Below, one piece after another: positions 1 to 5,781 of a DNA stretch of 7,139 nt. The position numbers were made by a program, and so were the translations under genes. Numbering within the stretch: the stretch's first letter is position 1; each line of letters opens with the position of its first letter. This stretch comes from Mariniphaga sp964624645 (GTDB lineage Bacteria > Bacteroidota > Bacteroidia > Bacteroidales > Prolixibacteraceae). The notes below the pieces were generated by a model. The model worked only from the letters and a program-made list of their open reading frames with translations, did not search any database and had not been told where the DNA came from. Location of the stretch: positions 1 through 7,139 of the forward strand of contig CAZVAD010000126.1 of NCBI GenBank assembly GCA_964624645.1, in the 5' to 3' direction.

Positions 1-26
1 AACAAAGCCTTATTTTTGCACGGTGA
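1..26 (+). CDS. Possible 3' end of an upstream gene (partial)
   Basis: Read in frame 3, the first bases encode QSLIFAR followed by a TGA stop at 24-26. That stop overlaps the GTG start of gldD in a GTGA arrangement, a common layout for translationally coupled genes. In many Bacteroidota the gene before gldD is gldE, a CBS-domain membrane protein, so a gldE tail is a reasonable guess. Seven codons are far too few to identify the product. The two other forward frames also stay open to the window edge, so this call rests only on the overlap geometry. Confidence 0.35.
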
Positions 27-631
27 AATGGCAAAAATTAAATACAGGCTGCAGGCTGGTTGTTGTGATGGCGCTTCTGACGGTTGCCGGTTGCAAAGAG
101 AAATTTTCTCCGCGGCCACGCGGATTCTTTCGCATCAGCTTTCCCGAAAAGGTTTATCACCCTTTGGATAATCATTTCCCCTACCGGTTTGACATCCCCG
201 CCTACATGAAAGTTTCGCCCGACCGGGATAACCCCGGGCAGCCTTTCTGGATCAATCTGGAATCGCCCGCAAACAAGGCGGAAGTGCATATTTCATACTA
301 TAACCTGCGGGCCAAAGCAGGTTCATCCCGCGGGCTGCTGCCGGAACTGATGGAAGAAGCGCGCGAACTGGCTTACAAACACTCCATCAAGGCGGATGCC
401 ATCGAAGAGCGGATTTACGTCAATCCCGACGCCGGGATTTTCGGAACGGTTTATCAGATCAAAGGCAATGCGGCATCGCCCATGCAGTTTTTTTTAACCG
501 ACAGCACGCAGCACTTTCTGCGCGGCGCCTTATATATCCGGGCAACGCCCGACATCGACTCGCTGAAGCCGGTCATCGACTTTCTTGAACAGGATATTAT
601 CCATCTAATTGAAACCGCAAAATGGAGATAA
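23..631 (+). CDS. gldD: Gliding motility lipoprotein GldD
   Basis: Encodes 202 residues with a lipoprotein signal peptide: a basic N-terminus, a hydrophobic stretch at about 12-22 and a lipobox ending VAGC, giving lipidated Cys24. The mature protein starts with the family signature PRPRGFFRISFPEKVY (residues 30-45) and has a second typical block, FFLTDSTQHFLRGALYI, at 156-172. These resemble GldD of gliding Bacteroidota. GldD is needed for gliding in Flavobacterium, but its biochemical role is not known; it should sit in the cell envelope facing the periplasm. The start is GTG at 23: the ATG at 28 is in another frame, and the GTG gives a correctly sized signal peptide and overlaps an upstream stop. 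The frame has no stop before the window edge, so a longer start cannot be fully excluded. No strong Shine-Dalgarno is visible. The end overlaps the next gene, suggesting an operon. Carrying gldD does not prove gliding, since many non-gliding Bacteroidota keep it. Confidence 0.85.
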   Translation: MKWQKLNTGCRLVVVMALLTVAGCKEKFSPRPRGFFRISFPEKVYHPLDNHFPYRFDIPAYMKVSPDRDNPGQPFWINLESPANKAEVHISYYNLRAKAGSSRGLLPELMEEARELAYKHSIKADAIEERIYVNPDAGIFGTVYQIKGNAASPMQFFLTDSTQHFLRGALYIRATPDIDSLKPVIDFLEQDIIHLIETAKWR

Positions 632-1269
632 TGCCTGAAATTTCTGTTTTTGATATCAAGCCGGGAAAGCTGGGAGTCATGCCATTGACTGAATCTTCAG
701 ATACATTGAGCCGGAATTTTTTGTTTTCCGAAAATGAAAAAAAAGAGTATCTGGCCATCAAAAACGAAAACCGGAAGAGAGAATACATTGCCGTCCGTTT
801 GCTCATGGAAAAAATGTCAGGCAAAAAAACTGAAATCAGCTACGATTCAAACGGGAAGCCTCTTTTAGAGGATTCTCCGTTGAAAGTCAGTATCTCCCAC
901 TCTGCCGATCTGGCCATTGTGGCACTTTCAGAAAAAAACATTGGCGCCGATGTGGAAAACATCAACAGAAATACGGAGAGAGTGGCTGTCCGGTTCCTAT
1001 CGGAGGCTGAGCGGGAGTGCATACGAAATTCGCCGGATCCATCCCTTTTGCAGGTTTTGTTCTGGAGCGCAAAAGAGGCGGCATTCAAGTTTTGTGAAGT
1101 TCCCGAAGTGGAGTTTAAGACACATATCATCATTCATCCCTTTGAGTTTAATCCGGCAGGCGGGACATTCCGCGGCACTTTGTGCAAAAAAGTTCCGGCC
1201 ACGGAGTTGGCATTTAATTACCTTTTTCACCAAAACAATGTGATTGTCTATTGTGTTGAAAGCATATAA
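622..1269 (+). CDS. Sfp-type 4'-phosphopantetheinyl transferase
   Basis: A cytoplasmic Mg-dependent enzyme of 215 residues (212 from the alternative start) predicted to move the 4'-phosphopantetheine arm of coenzyme A onto a serine of a carrier protein. Visible motifs in order: GKP at 78-80 (P1 region), VSISHS at 89-94 (P2, His93), GADVE at 108-112 (P3, metal-binding Asp110 and Glu112), and WSAKEAAFK at 148-156 (P5, with metal/catalytic Glu152 and Lys156). The W-KEA form and the length fit the Sfp-like subgroup rather than the short AcpS type. Which carrier protein it serves cannot be told: no carrier protein or NRPS/PKS gene is in the window. Two in-frame ATGs exist. The one at 622 overlaps gldD by 10 nt; the one at 631 shares one base with the gldD stop (TAATG) and has GGAG just upstream at 624-627. 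The second is a plausible true start. zwf follows after 3 nt. Confidence 0.9.
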   Translation: MEIMPEISVFDIKPGKLGVMPLTESSDTLSRNFLFSENEKKEYLAIKNENRKREYIAVRLLMEKMSGKKTEISYDSNGKPLLEDSPLKVSISHSADLAIVALSEKNIGADVENINRNTERVAVRFLSEAERECIRNSPDPSLLQVLFWSAKEAAFKFCEVPEVEFKTHIIIHPFEFNPAGGTFRGTLCKKVPATELAFNYLFHQNNVIVYCVESI

Positions 1270-1272
1270 ATT

Positions 1273-2778
1273 ATGAACATGAAGAAACCGGAAGACCATA
1301 TCCTTGTAATTTTTGGCGCATCGGGCGATTTGACCCGGCGCAAACTGATTCCGGCGCTGTTTTCCCTTTGCCGGAGAAAATTGCTGCCGAAAAACTTTGC
1401 GGTGCTTGGCGCCTCACGGACACCACTTTCCGATGACACATTCAGGGAAAAAGCAAGCGGATTTCTTTCCGGGGAAAAGGAGATTGCTGAGTTTTTGAAG
1501 CTTCTTTTCTATGAACCGGTATCGCCAACCGAAGCCGGTGATTTTAAAAAGCTTTCTGCAAGGCTTGAAAGTCTCGGAAAAGAAAGAGGCATTCCCTCAA
1601 ATTACATTTTTTATCTCTCCACCCCTCCTACGGTTTACGAAGCAATATCCGAAAACCTTGAAAGAGAGGGATTGGCGCAATATGACGGCCATTTCAGAAG
1701 GCTGGTTGTTGAAAAGCCTTTTGGCACCGACCTGAAATCGGCACAGGAGTTGAACAGGAGTCTGCTTGACTCCTTCGATGAAAATCAGATTTACCGGATT
1801 GACCATTATTTGGGAAAAGAGAGCGTGCAGAACATGTTGGTCACCCGTTTTGCCAATGGCATTTTTGAGCCGTTATGGAACCGTAATTTCATTGAACGGG
1901 TGGAGGTTACCTCTGCCGAAGACCTTGGCGTGGAAGGGCGCAGTGGCTACTACGAACAGGCAGGTGCCCTGCGCGATATGCTGCAGAACCACCTGCTTCA
2001 GCTGGTGGGATTTGTTGCCATGGAACCGCCTGTTGTGGTTGAAGCCGATGCCATCCGCAATGAAATCGTAAAGGTTTTTCAGTCCATCCGCCCGATAATG
2101 GGCGACGATGTGGCCAGATCGGTGGTGAGGGGCCAATATGTTGCCTCCGAAATAAAAGGTGAACACGTGAAGGGGTATCGTGAAGAACCGGGCGTCAGTC
2201 CGGATTCGCGCACCGAAACATTTGTTGCCATGAGATTTTTCATTGACAACTGGCGCTGGGCAGGCGTTCCGTTCTATATCCGCACCGGGAAAAAGCTGCC
2301 GGCAAGGGTTACGGAAATTGTCATTCACTTTAAGCAGGTTCCGCATCATCTTTTCAACCATGCGGGAATTTCAGGTTTGGAAAATAACCAGCTGATTATC
2401 CGCATTCAGCCCGATGAGGGAATTTTGCTGAAATTCAAAATGAAAACCCCCGGCGCAGGATTTCAGACCCAAATGGTGGACATGGATTTTCACTATACCG
2501 ATCTTGCCGATGTGCATCTGCCGTCAGCCTATGAGCGCCTGCTGCTGGACTGCATGTTGGGCGACGCCACGCTTTATTCGCGCAGGGATGCCGTGGAGGA
2601 GGCATGGAAATTTGTTCAGCCCATCATGGATGCGTGGAAAAATGACCCGCGCATACCTGTTTATGGTTATCCTGCCGGAACCTGGGGACCGGAAAGCGCC
2701 CACAGGCTGATCCAGAGGGGGCAATGGCATTACCCGTGTAAAAACCTCACGGACGATGAAAAATGTTATAAGCTTTAA
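1273..2778 (+). CDS. zwf: Glucose-6-phosphate 1-dehydrogenase
   Basis: Oxidises glucose 6-phosphate to 6-phosphogluconolactone with reduction of NADP (or NAD), the entry step of the oxidative pentose phosphate pathway in the cytoplasm. The 501 residues are full length for the family. The nucleotide-binding motif GASGDLTRRKL lies at 15-25, EKPFG at 147-151, the substrate-site signature RIDHYLGKE at 175-183 and the catalytic His240 in MLQNHL (236-241). Asp177, His178 and His240 even share numbering with the well-studied Leuconostoc enzyme. Arg49 in GASRT (46-50) falls where an Arg binds the NADP 2'-phosphate in that enzyme, so NADP use is likely but inferred. After the conserved region there is a short tail with Cys489 and Cys498. 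The ATG at 1273 lies 3 nt after the PPTase stop; a second in-frame Met two codons later is an alternative. Expression probably depends on the upstream genes' transcript, since no room for a promoter exists. Confidence 0.97.
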   Translation: MNMKKPEDHILVIFGASGDLTRRKLIPALFSLCRRKLLPKNFAVLGASRTPLSDDTFREKASGFLSGEKEIAEFLKLLFYEPVSPTEAGDFKKLSARLESLGKERGIPSNYIFYLSTPPTVYEAISENLEREGLAQYDGHFRRLVVEKPFGTDLKSAQELNRSLLDSFDENQIYRIDHYLGKESVQNMLVTRFANGIFEPLWNRNFIERVEVTSAEDLGVEGRSGYYEQAGALRDMLQNHLLQLVGFVAMEPPVVVEADAIRNEIVKVFQSIRPIMGDDVARSVVRGQYVASEIKGEHVKGYREEPGVSPDSRTETFVAMRFFIDNWRWAGVPFYIRTGKKLPARVTEIVIHFKQVPHHLFNHAGISGLENNQLIIRIQPDEGILLKFKMKTPGAGFQTQMVDMDFHYTDLADVHLPSAYERLLLDCMLGDATLYSRRDAVEEAWKFVQPIMDAWKNDPRIPVYGYPAGTWGPESAHRLIQRGQWHYPCKNLTDDEKCYKL

Positions 2779-2846
2779 GCCATTTACAAGCTCCATTTTT
2801 TCATTTCTCCATAAATTCATATATTTAGCCATTAAAATCTGAAATT
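2779..2846 (+). promoter_or_regulatory. Candidate Bacteroidota-type promoter before pgl
   Basis: The 68 nt between zwf and pgl are A/T-rich. TATATTTA at 2820-2827 matches seven of eight positions of the Bacteroidota -7 element TAnnTTTG. The -33 element (TTTG) is only poorly represented by TTTC at 2799-2802, 17 nt upstream. A start near 2833 would leave a leader of about a dozen bases. The spacer before the ATG is A/T-rich with no Shine-Dalgarno, as is usual in this phylum. pgl could equally be read through from zwf, so the promoter would be secondary. Confidence 0.35.
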
Positions 2847-3578
2847 ATGGCTGTTTCAACAGAAGTGAAAATTTACCCGAACGCCAAAAAGGTCAGTAAG
2901 GCAGTAGCTGAAGAAATTCATAGAATAACCCGGGATTCCTTGCAGCAGCAATTTCATATAGCCCTATCCGGTGGAAATACTCCGAAAAAACTATTTAAAG
3001 TTCTGGCAAAAAAATACAAAGAGACAATTCCCTGGGAACGGATTCACTTCTGGTGGGGCGACGAACGTTGTGTGTCGCCGGTAAGCGATGAAAGTAATTT
3101 CAAAATGGCAAATGATTTTCTTTTTACCCACGTTCCGGTTCCGCCAAAAAACATTCACCGGATAAAGGGGGAGAAACTACCGCAGGAGGAAGCCGGACGC
3201 TATGCAGCTGAAATTTCCAAAAATCTGCTCAGCCGGGGTGGTTTTCCCGTGTTTGATCTCATTATGCTGGGTTTGGGCGACGACGGGCACACCGCCTCCA
3301 TTTTTCCCGACCGGATGGATATTTTTGAAGAATCTGAAGTTTGTGCGGTGGCAAAACATCCGGTTTCAGGCCAGAAACGCATCACACTCACCGGAAAAGT
3401 GCTGAACAATGCCTCCCGGATTTTCTTTTTGGTGACCGGAGAAAATAAAGCCATGCGGGTTTCAGAAATTATGAACAACGAGGAAAAGGCAAAATCACTT
3501 CCCGCCTATTATGTGGAACCAAAAAACGGAACCGTCATCTGGTTCCTTGATGAACCTGCAGCATCCAAAATCAGTTGA
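2847..3578 (+). CDS. pgl: 6-phosphogluconolactonase (DevB/SOL type)
   Basis: Hydrolyses the 6-phosphogluconolactone made by Zwf to 6-phosphogluconate, the second step of the oxidative pentose phosphate pathway, in the cytoplasm. The 243-residue length is normal for the DevB/SOL family. Signature segments in order: LSGGNTPKKLF at 40-50 (phosphate-binding loop), WWGDERCVSP at 69-78, the family hallmark GLGDDGHTASIFP at 142-154 and HPVSGQKRITLT at 171-182. The related glucosamine-6-phosphate deaminases share the fold, but the WGDER and GLGDDGHTAS motifs together favour the lactonase. ATG at 2847 gives the expected N-terminus. It follows zwf by 68 nt, which supports a shared pathway role. Its stop at 3576-3578 lies inside the convergent hydrolase gene, so the two genes overlap by 8 nt at their ends. 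Confidence 0.95.
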   Translation: MAVSTEVKIYPNAKKVSKAVAEEIHRITRDSLQQQFHIALSGGNTPKKLFKVLAKKYKETIPWERIHFWWGDERCVSPVSDESNFKMANDFLFTHVPVPPKNIHRIKGEKLPQEEAGRYAAEISKNLLSRGGFPVFDLIMLGLGDDGHTASIFPDRMDIFEESEVCAVAKHPVSGQKRITLTGKVLNNASRIFFLVTGENKAMRVSEIMNNEEKAKSLPAYYVEPKNGTVIWFLDEPAASKIS

Positions 3579-3601
3579 CAGGTTGTAGCTCCAGAACCTG
3601 C
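3541..3601. repeat. Cluster of short inverted and direct repeats at the convergent gene junction
   Basis: Where pgl and the hydrolase meet, GAACCTGC occurs twice in direct orientation (3552-3559 and 3594-3601), with the inverse hexamer CAGGTT at 3579-3584 between them. The middle copy can pair with either flank, giving 6 bp stems with 20 nt or 10 nt loops. A further stem, GGTTC/GAACC (3541-3545 with 3552-3556), competes for the left copy. These structures cover both stop codons and could slow or end transcription from both sides. No long T-tract follows on the + strand and only TTTT on the - strand, so a standard intrinsic terminator is not shown. Confidence 0.35.
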
Positions 3602-4578
3602 TCCCCAAACTTTATGGTTTCGGCAACAACCTCACTCACAGCGCCTGAGGTAAGTTCGCAGGCAATCACATGATCGCCGGCTTCGGGGAAAGCGACCTTC
3701 ACTTTATGCTCATCAAAAGTGCCTAACTGGTCAAACATCTGCAACATCGGCCCCACTTTCACCGTCTGATCCTGATGCTCTCTGTCCTTGTAGTAATAGC
3801 CCAGGAAAACCGGTGCAATCACTCCGGCGTAGGTCTCTTTTTTCATGGTGGCATCCACCAGTTGCTGAAGGTAAACCACCGCTTCCATGCGGTATCGGCA
3901 ATACCAGTATTGGCACTCCTTTGAGTCGAAGTCAGGATTGGTTACCCGGTAGTTTCCGCCGATAACTTTTCTTCCGATTTGCAGTCCCCACGGTTTGGAG
4001 AGCAGGAAAGCGGCGCTGTTGTTGATCCGGATATTGGGCGAATATAAAATCAGGCCATCCACATATTCAGGAAAATCGGCAGCCAGTTTCAGTCCGAGCG
4101 TGCCGCCCGTGGAAGTCCCCATGACAATGACATGCCTTCCCAGATTACGGGCAATCATCAGCGCTTCCTTTGCCGATTCCCACAAATTATCGGGGGTCAT
4201 ATCAATCAGCGCTTCGTCGGTAACCAAACCGTGCGAAGCCAGTCGCGGAATATAGAGGTTCATTCCGAAATGCTTTGCAAATTTCACATGGGCAGGATAG
4301 CCTTCGTACCACGATGCCGAAAATCCGTGCAGGTACAGCAGGCAATAATCGGTGCGTTCCTTCAGTGAATCGTTTGCCCAGAAAACCCGGGATTCATTGT
4401 CCGGCCTGACCTGAAAATCTGCATTCTGCTCCGCAATGAATGATTCAATCCCCTGAACGCCGGACGGCAGAGACGGCAAATCCTTGTTCAGCTCCGGTTT
4501 TGGAGGTTTAGGCCCCATTAGATACGCTGCCACCAAAATCAAAAGTAATACCCATAAAGTCTGTTTCAGTCGTTTCAT
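3571..4578 (-). CDS. Membrane-anchored alpha/beta hydrolase (esterase/lipase-like)
   Basis: A 335-residue protein with a single N-terminal hydrophobic segment at about 7-21 after a basic start (MKRLKQ), then a proline-rich linker (GPKPPKPE, 22-29). There is no lipobox Cys, so it is probably held in the inner membrane with the enzyme domain in the periplasm, or the segment is a signal peptide. The catalytic domain shows the oxyanion region LHGFSAS (83-89), the nucleophile elbow GTSTGG (154-159, Ser156) and a late GDHVI (301-305, likely His303). The acid is uncertain; Asp266 or Asp270 are candidates. The region between the elbow and the acid, with tyrosine-rich YWYCRYRMEA (224-233), probably forms a lid. 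This layout fits carboxylesterases and monoacylglycerol-lipase-like enzymes, but the substrate cannot be read from the sequence. ATG at 4578 fits the anchor. It overlaps the end of pgl by 8 nt, convergently. Confidence 0.85.
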   Translation of the reverse strand: MKRLKQTLWVLLLILVAAYLMGPKPPKPELNKDLPSLPSGVQGIESFIAEQNADFQVRPDNESRVFWANDSLKERTDYCLLYLHGFSASWYEGYPAHVKFAKHFGMNLYIPRLASHGLVTDEALIDMTPDNLWESAKEALMIARNLGRHVIVMGTSTGGTLGLKLAADFPEYVDGLILYSPNIRINNSAAFLLSKPWGLQIGRKVIGGNYRVTNPDFDSKECQYWYCRYRMEAVVYLQQLVDATMKKETYAGVIAPVFLGYYYKDREHQDQTVKVGPMLQMFDQLGTFDEHKVKVAFPEAGDHVIACELTSGAVSEVVAETIKFGEQVLELQPVN

Positions 4579-4682
4579 GTTTGTAAAATAATTTGCGTTA
4601 AACCATTCATTTCAATAAAAATATACTTCAAAAAGTAAGCGTTTTGCCTTTTGTAAAAATAGTAAACTTAATGCATAATAAT
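4579..4682 (-). promoter_or_regulatory. A/T-rich spacer upstream of the hydrolase, possible promoter
   Basis: This 104 nt gap between dinB and the hydrolase is strongly A/T-rich. On the - strand there are several imperfect -7 elements of the TAnnTTTG type: TACTTTTT at 4637-4630 (TACTTTTTG with one extra base) and TATATTTT at 4625-4618. No well-spaced TTTG -33 element accompanies either. The 9-mer TTTGTAAAA occurs twice on the + strand (4580-4588 and 4650-4658), which may be chance in such sequence. The gap length suggests the hydrolase has its own promoter. No clear terminator for dinB is seen. Confidence 0.3.
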
Positions 4683-5753
4683 TTAAAATTCAATCGTCAA
4701 TTGTACCGGCATTTTTCTTTCTTCCTGCTGAAAATTGGAAAAGGTGAGTCCCAGCAACCTCACGCCTTTGGTAAAGGTTTCGGCATGAAGAAGCGCTTTT
4801 GCCAAAGTCAGCATTTCACTTTCCGAAGAGAAATGTCCGGGTATCGTTCTGCTTCGCGTGTACTGCTGAAAGTCGCTGGTTTTATATTTCAGGGTCAGTG
4901 TTTTTGCCCGGACTTTGGAGCGCTCATAGCGCTCCCAGACTGTGCGGGCAATTTCAAGCAGCTCAGTTTCCATTTCACTTTTCAAAAACAGGTCGGCTGA
5001 AAAAGTCTGCTCGGCGCCCACCGATTTTCGCTCACGGGCAGGCTCCACCGGGCGGTCATCCACTCCGCGGCAAATCTCAAAATAGTAGTTCCCCGATTTC
5101 CCGAAAAGCCTCACCAGCTCAAACCGGTCGATTTCTTTCAGGTCCCGGCCAAACCAGATGCCCATTTTGTTGAGTTTTGCAGCAGTAACCTTCCCGATTC
5201 CAAAAAACTTTCCAACTTCCAGATTATCGATAAAATCCTGTGCTTCACCGGGTGTAATCACAAAAATGCCATCCGGCTTGTTCACATCAGAAGCCATTTT
5301 TGCCAGAAATTTATTATATGAAACTCCGGCAGAGGCTGTCAGCCGCATTTCATCGAAAATCCGCTTTCTGATCTCCTTTGCAATGAGCGTAGCCGATGGC
5401 TTTCCTTTTTTGGCATACGTTACATCAAGGTAAGCTTCGTCAAGTGAAAGCGGCTCCACCAGGTCGGTGTATTCAAAAAATATTTCCCGGATTTGATTGG
5501 AAATTTCCTTGTAGCGCGAAAACCGGGGCTTCACAAATATCAGCTCCGGGCATTTCCGTTTGGCCACCTTTGACGGCATTGCAGAACGCACGCCAAACCG
5601 GCGCGCTTCGTAACTGGCGGCAGCCACCACTCCCCTTTCGCGCGAACCGCCCACTGCAACAGGCTTTCCCTTCAGTCCCGGATGATCCAGCTGCTCCACG
5701 GAAGCATAAAAAGCATCCATGTCAATGTGAATTATTTTTCGGATATCTTCCAA
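4683..5753 (-). CDS. dinB: DNA polymerase IV (Y-family translesion polymerase)
   Basis: A 356-residue, full-length Y-family polymerase that copies past damaged bases at the replication fork with low fidelity. Catalytic carboxylates lie in HIDMDAFYASVE (9-20; Asp11) and SLDEAYLDV (103-111; Asp105, Glu106). Tyr16 aligns with the steric-gate position (Phe13 in the E. coli enzyme, Tyr12 in Dpo4) that blocks ribonucleotides. A helix-hairpin-helix-like GIGKVTAAKL is at 185-194, followed by the little-finger domain. The protein ends with QLTIEF, matching the hexameric beta-clamp-binding pattern QLxLxF. The start is TTG at 5753: an in-frame TGA lies just upstream at 5763-5765 and the first downstream ATG is inside the catalytic motif, leaving only TTG or ATT (5756). 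It begins 28 nt after the aminopeptidase stop, so the two are probably cotranscribed. No SOS-type operator is visible in that gap. Confidence 0.95.
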   Translation of the reverse strand: MEDIRKIIHIDMDAFYASVEQLDHPGLKGKPVAVGGSRERGVVAAASYEARRFGVRSAMPSKVAKRKCPELIFVKPRFSRYKEISNQIREIFFEYTDLVEPLSLDEAYLDVTYAKKGKPSATLIAKEIRKRIFDEMRLTASAGVSYNKFLAKMASDVNKPDGIFVITPGEAQDFIDNLEVGKFFGIGKVTAAKLNKMGIWFGRDLKEIDRFELVRLFGKSGNYYFEICRGVDDRPVEPARERKSVGAEQTFSADLFLKSEMETELLEIARTVWERYERSKVRAKTLTLKYKTSDFQQYTRSRTIPGHFSSESEMLTLAKALLHAETFTKGVRLLGLTFSNFQQEERKMPVQLTIEF

Positions 5754-5781
5754 AATCTGAAATCAACTTTAAAAAGTGCAA

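Noticed and set aside
1873..2361. A 162-codon open frame on the - strand inside zwf
   Set aside because: It lies wholly antisense to the well-conserved zwf, and its translation shows no recognisable domain or start context; it is a shadow frame.
2771..2801. Possible terminator after zwf: AGCTT (2771-2775) and AAGCT (2788-2792) followed by six T (2796-2801)
   Set aside because: The stem is only 5 bp, A/T-containing, with a 12 nt loop, and it overlaps the zwf stop; too weak to call a terminator.
4580..4658. Direct repeat of TTTGTAAAA (4580-4588 and 4650-4658) as a possible operator
   Set aside because: A 9-mer of this composition is expected easily in such A/T-rich sequence, and there is no dyad symmetry.
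4644..5173. Overlapping + strand open frames (118 and 124 codons) across the dinB 3' part
   Set aside because: Both are antisense to dinB, share no features with known proteins and lack a convincing promoter.
5754..5781. Search for a LexA-like SOS operator before dinB
   Set aside because: The 28 nt gap shows no convincing dyad; regulation, if any, would act upstream of the aminopeptidase gene outside the window.
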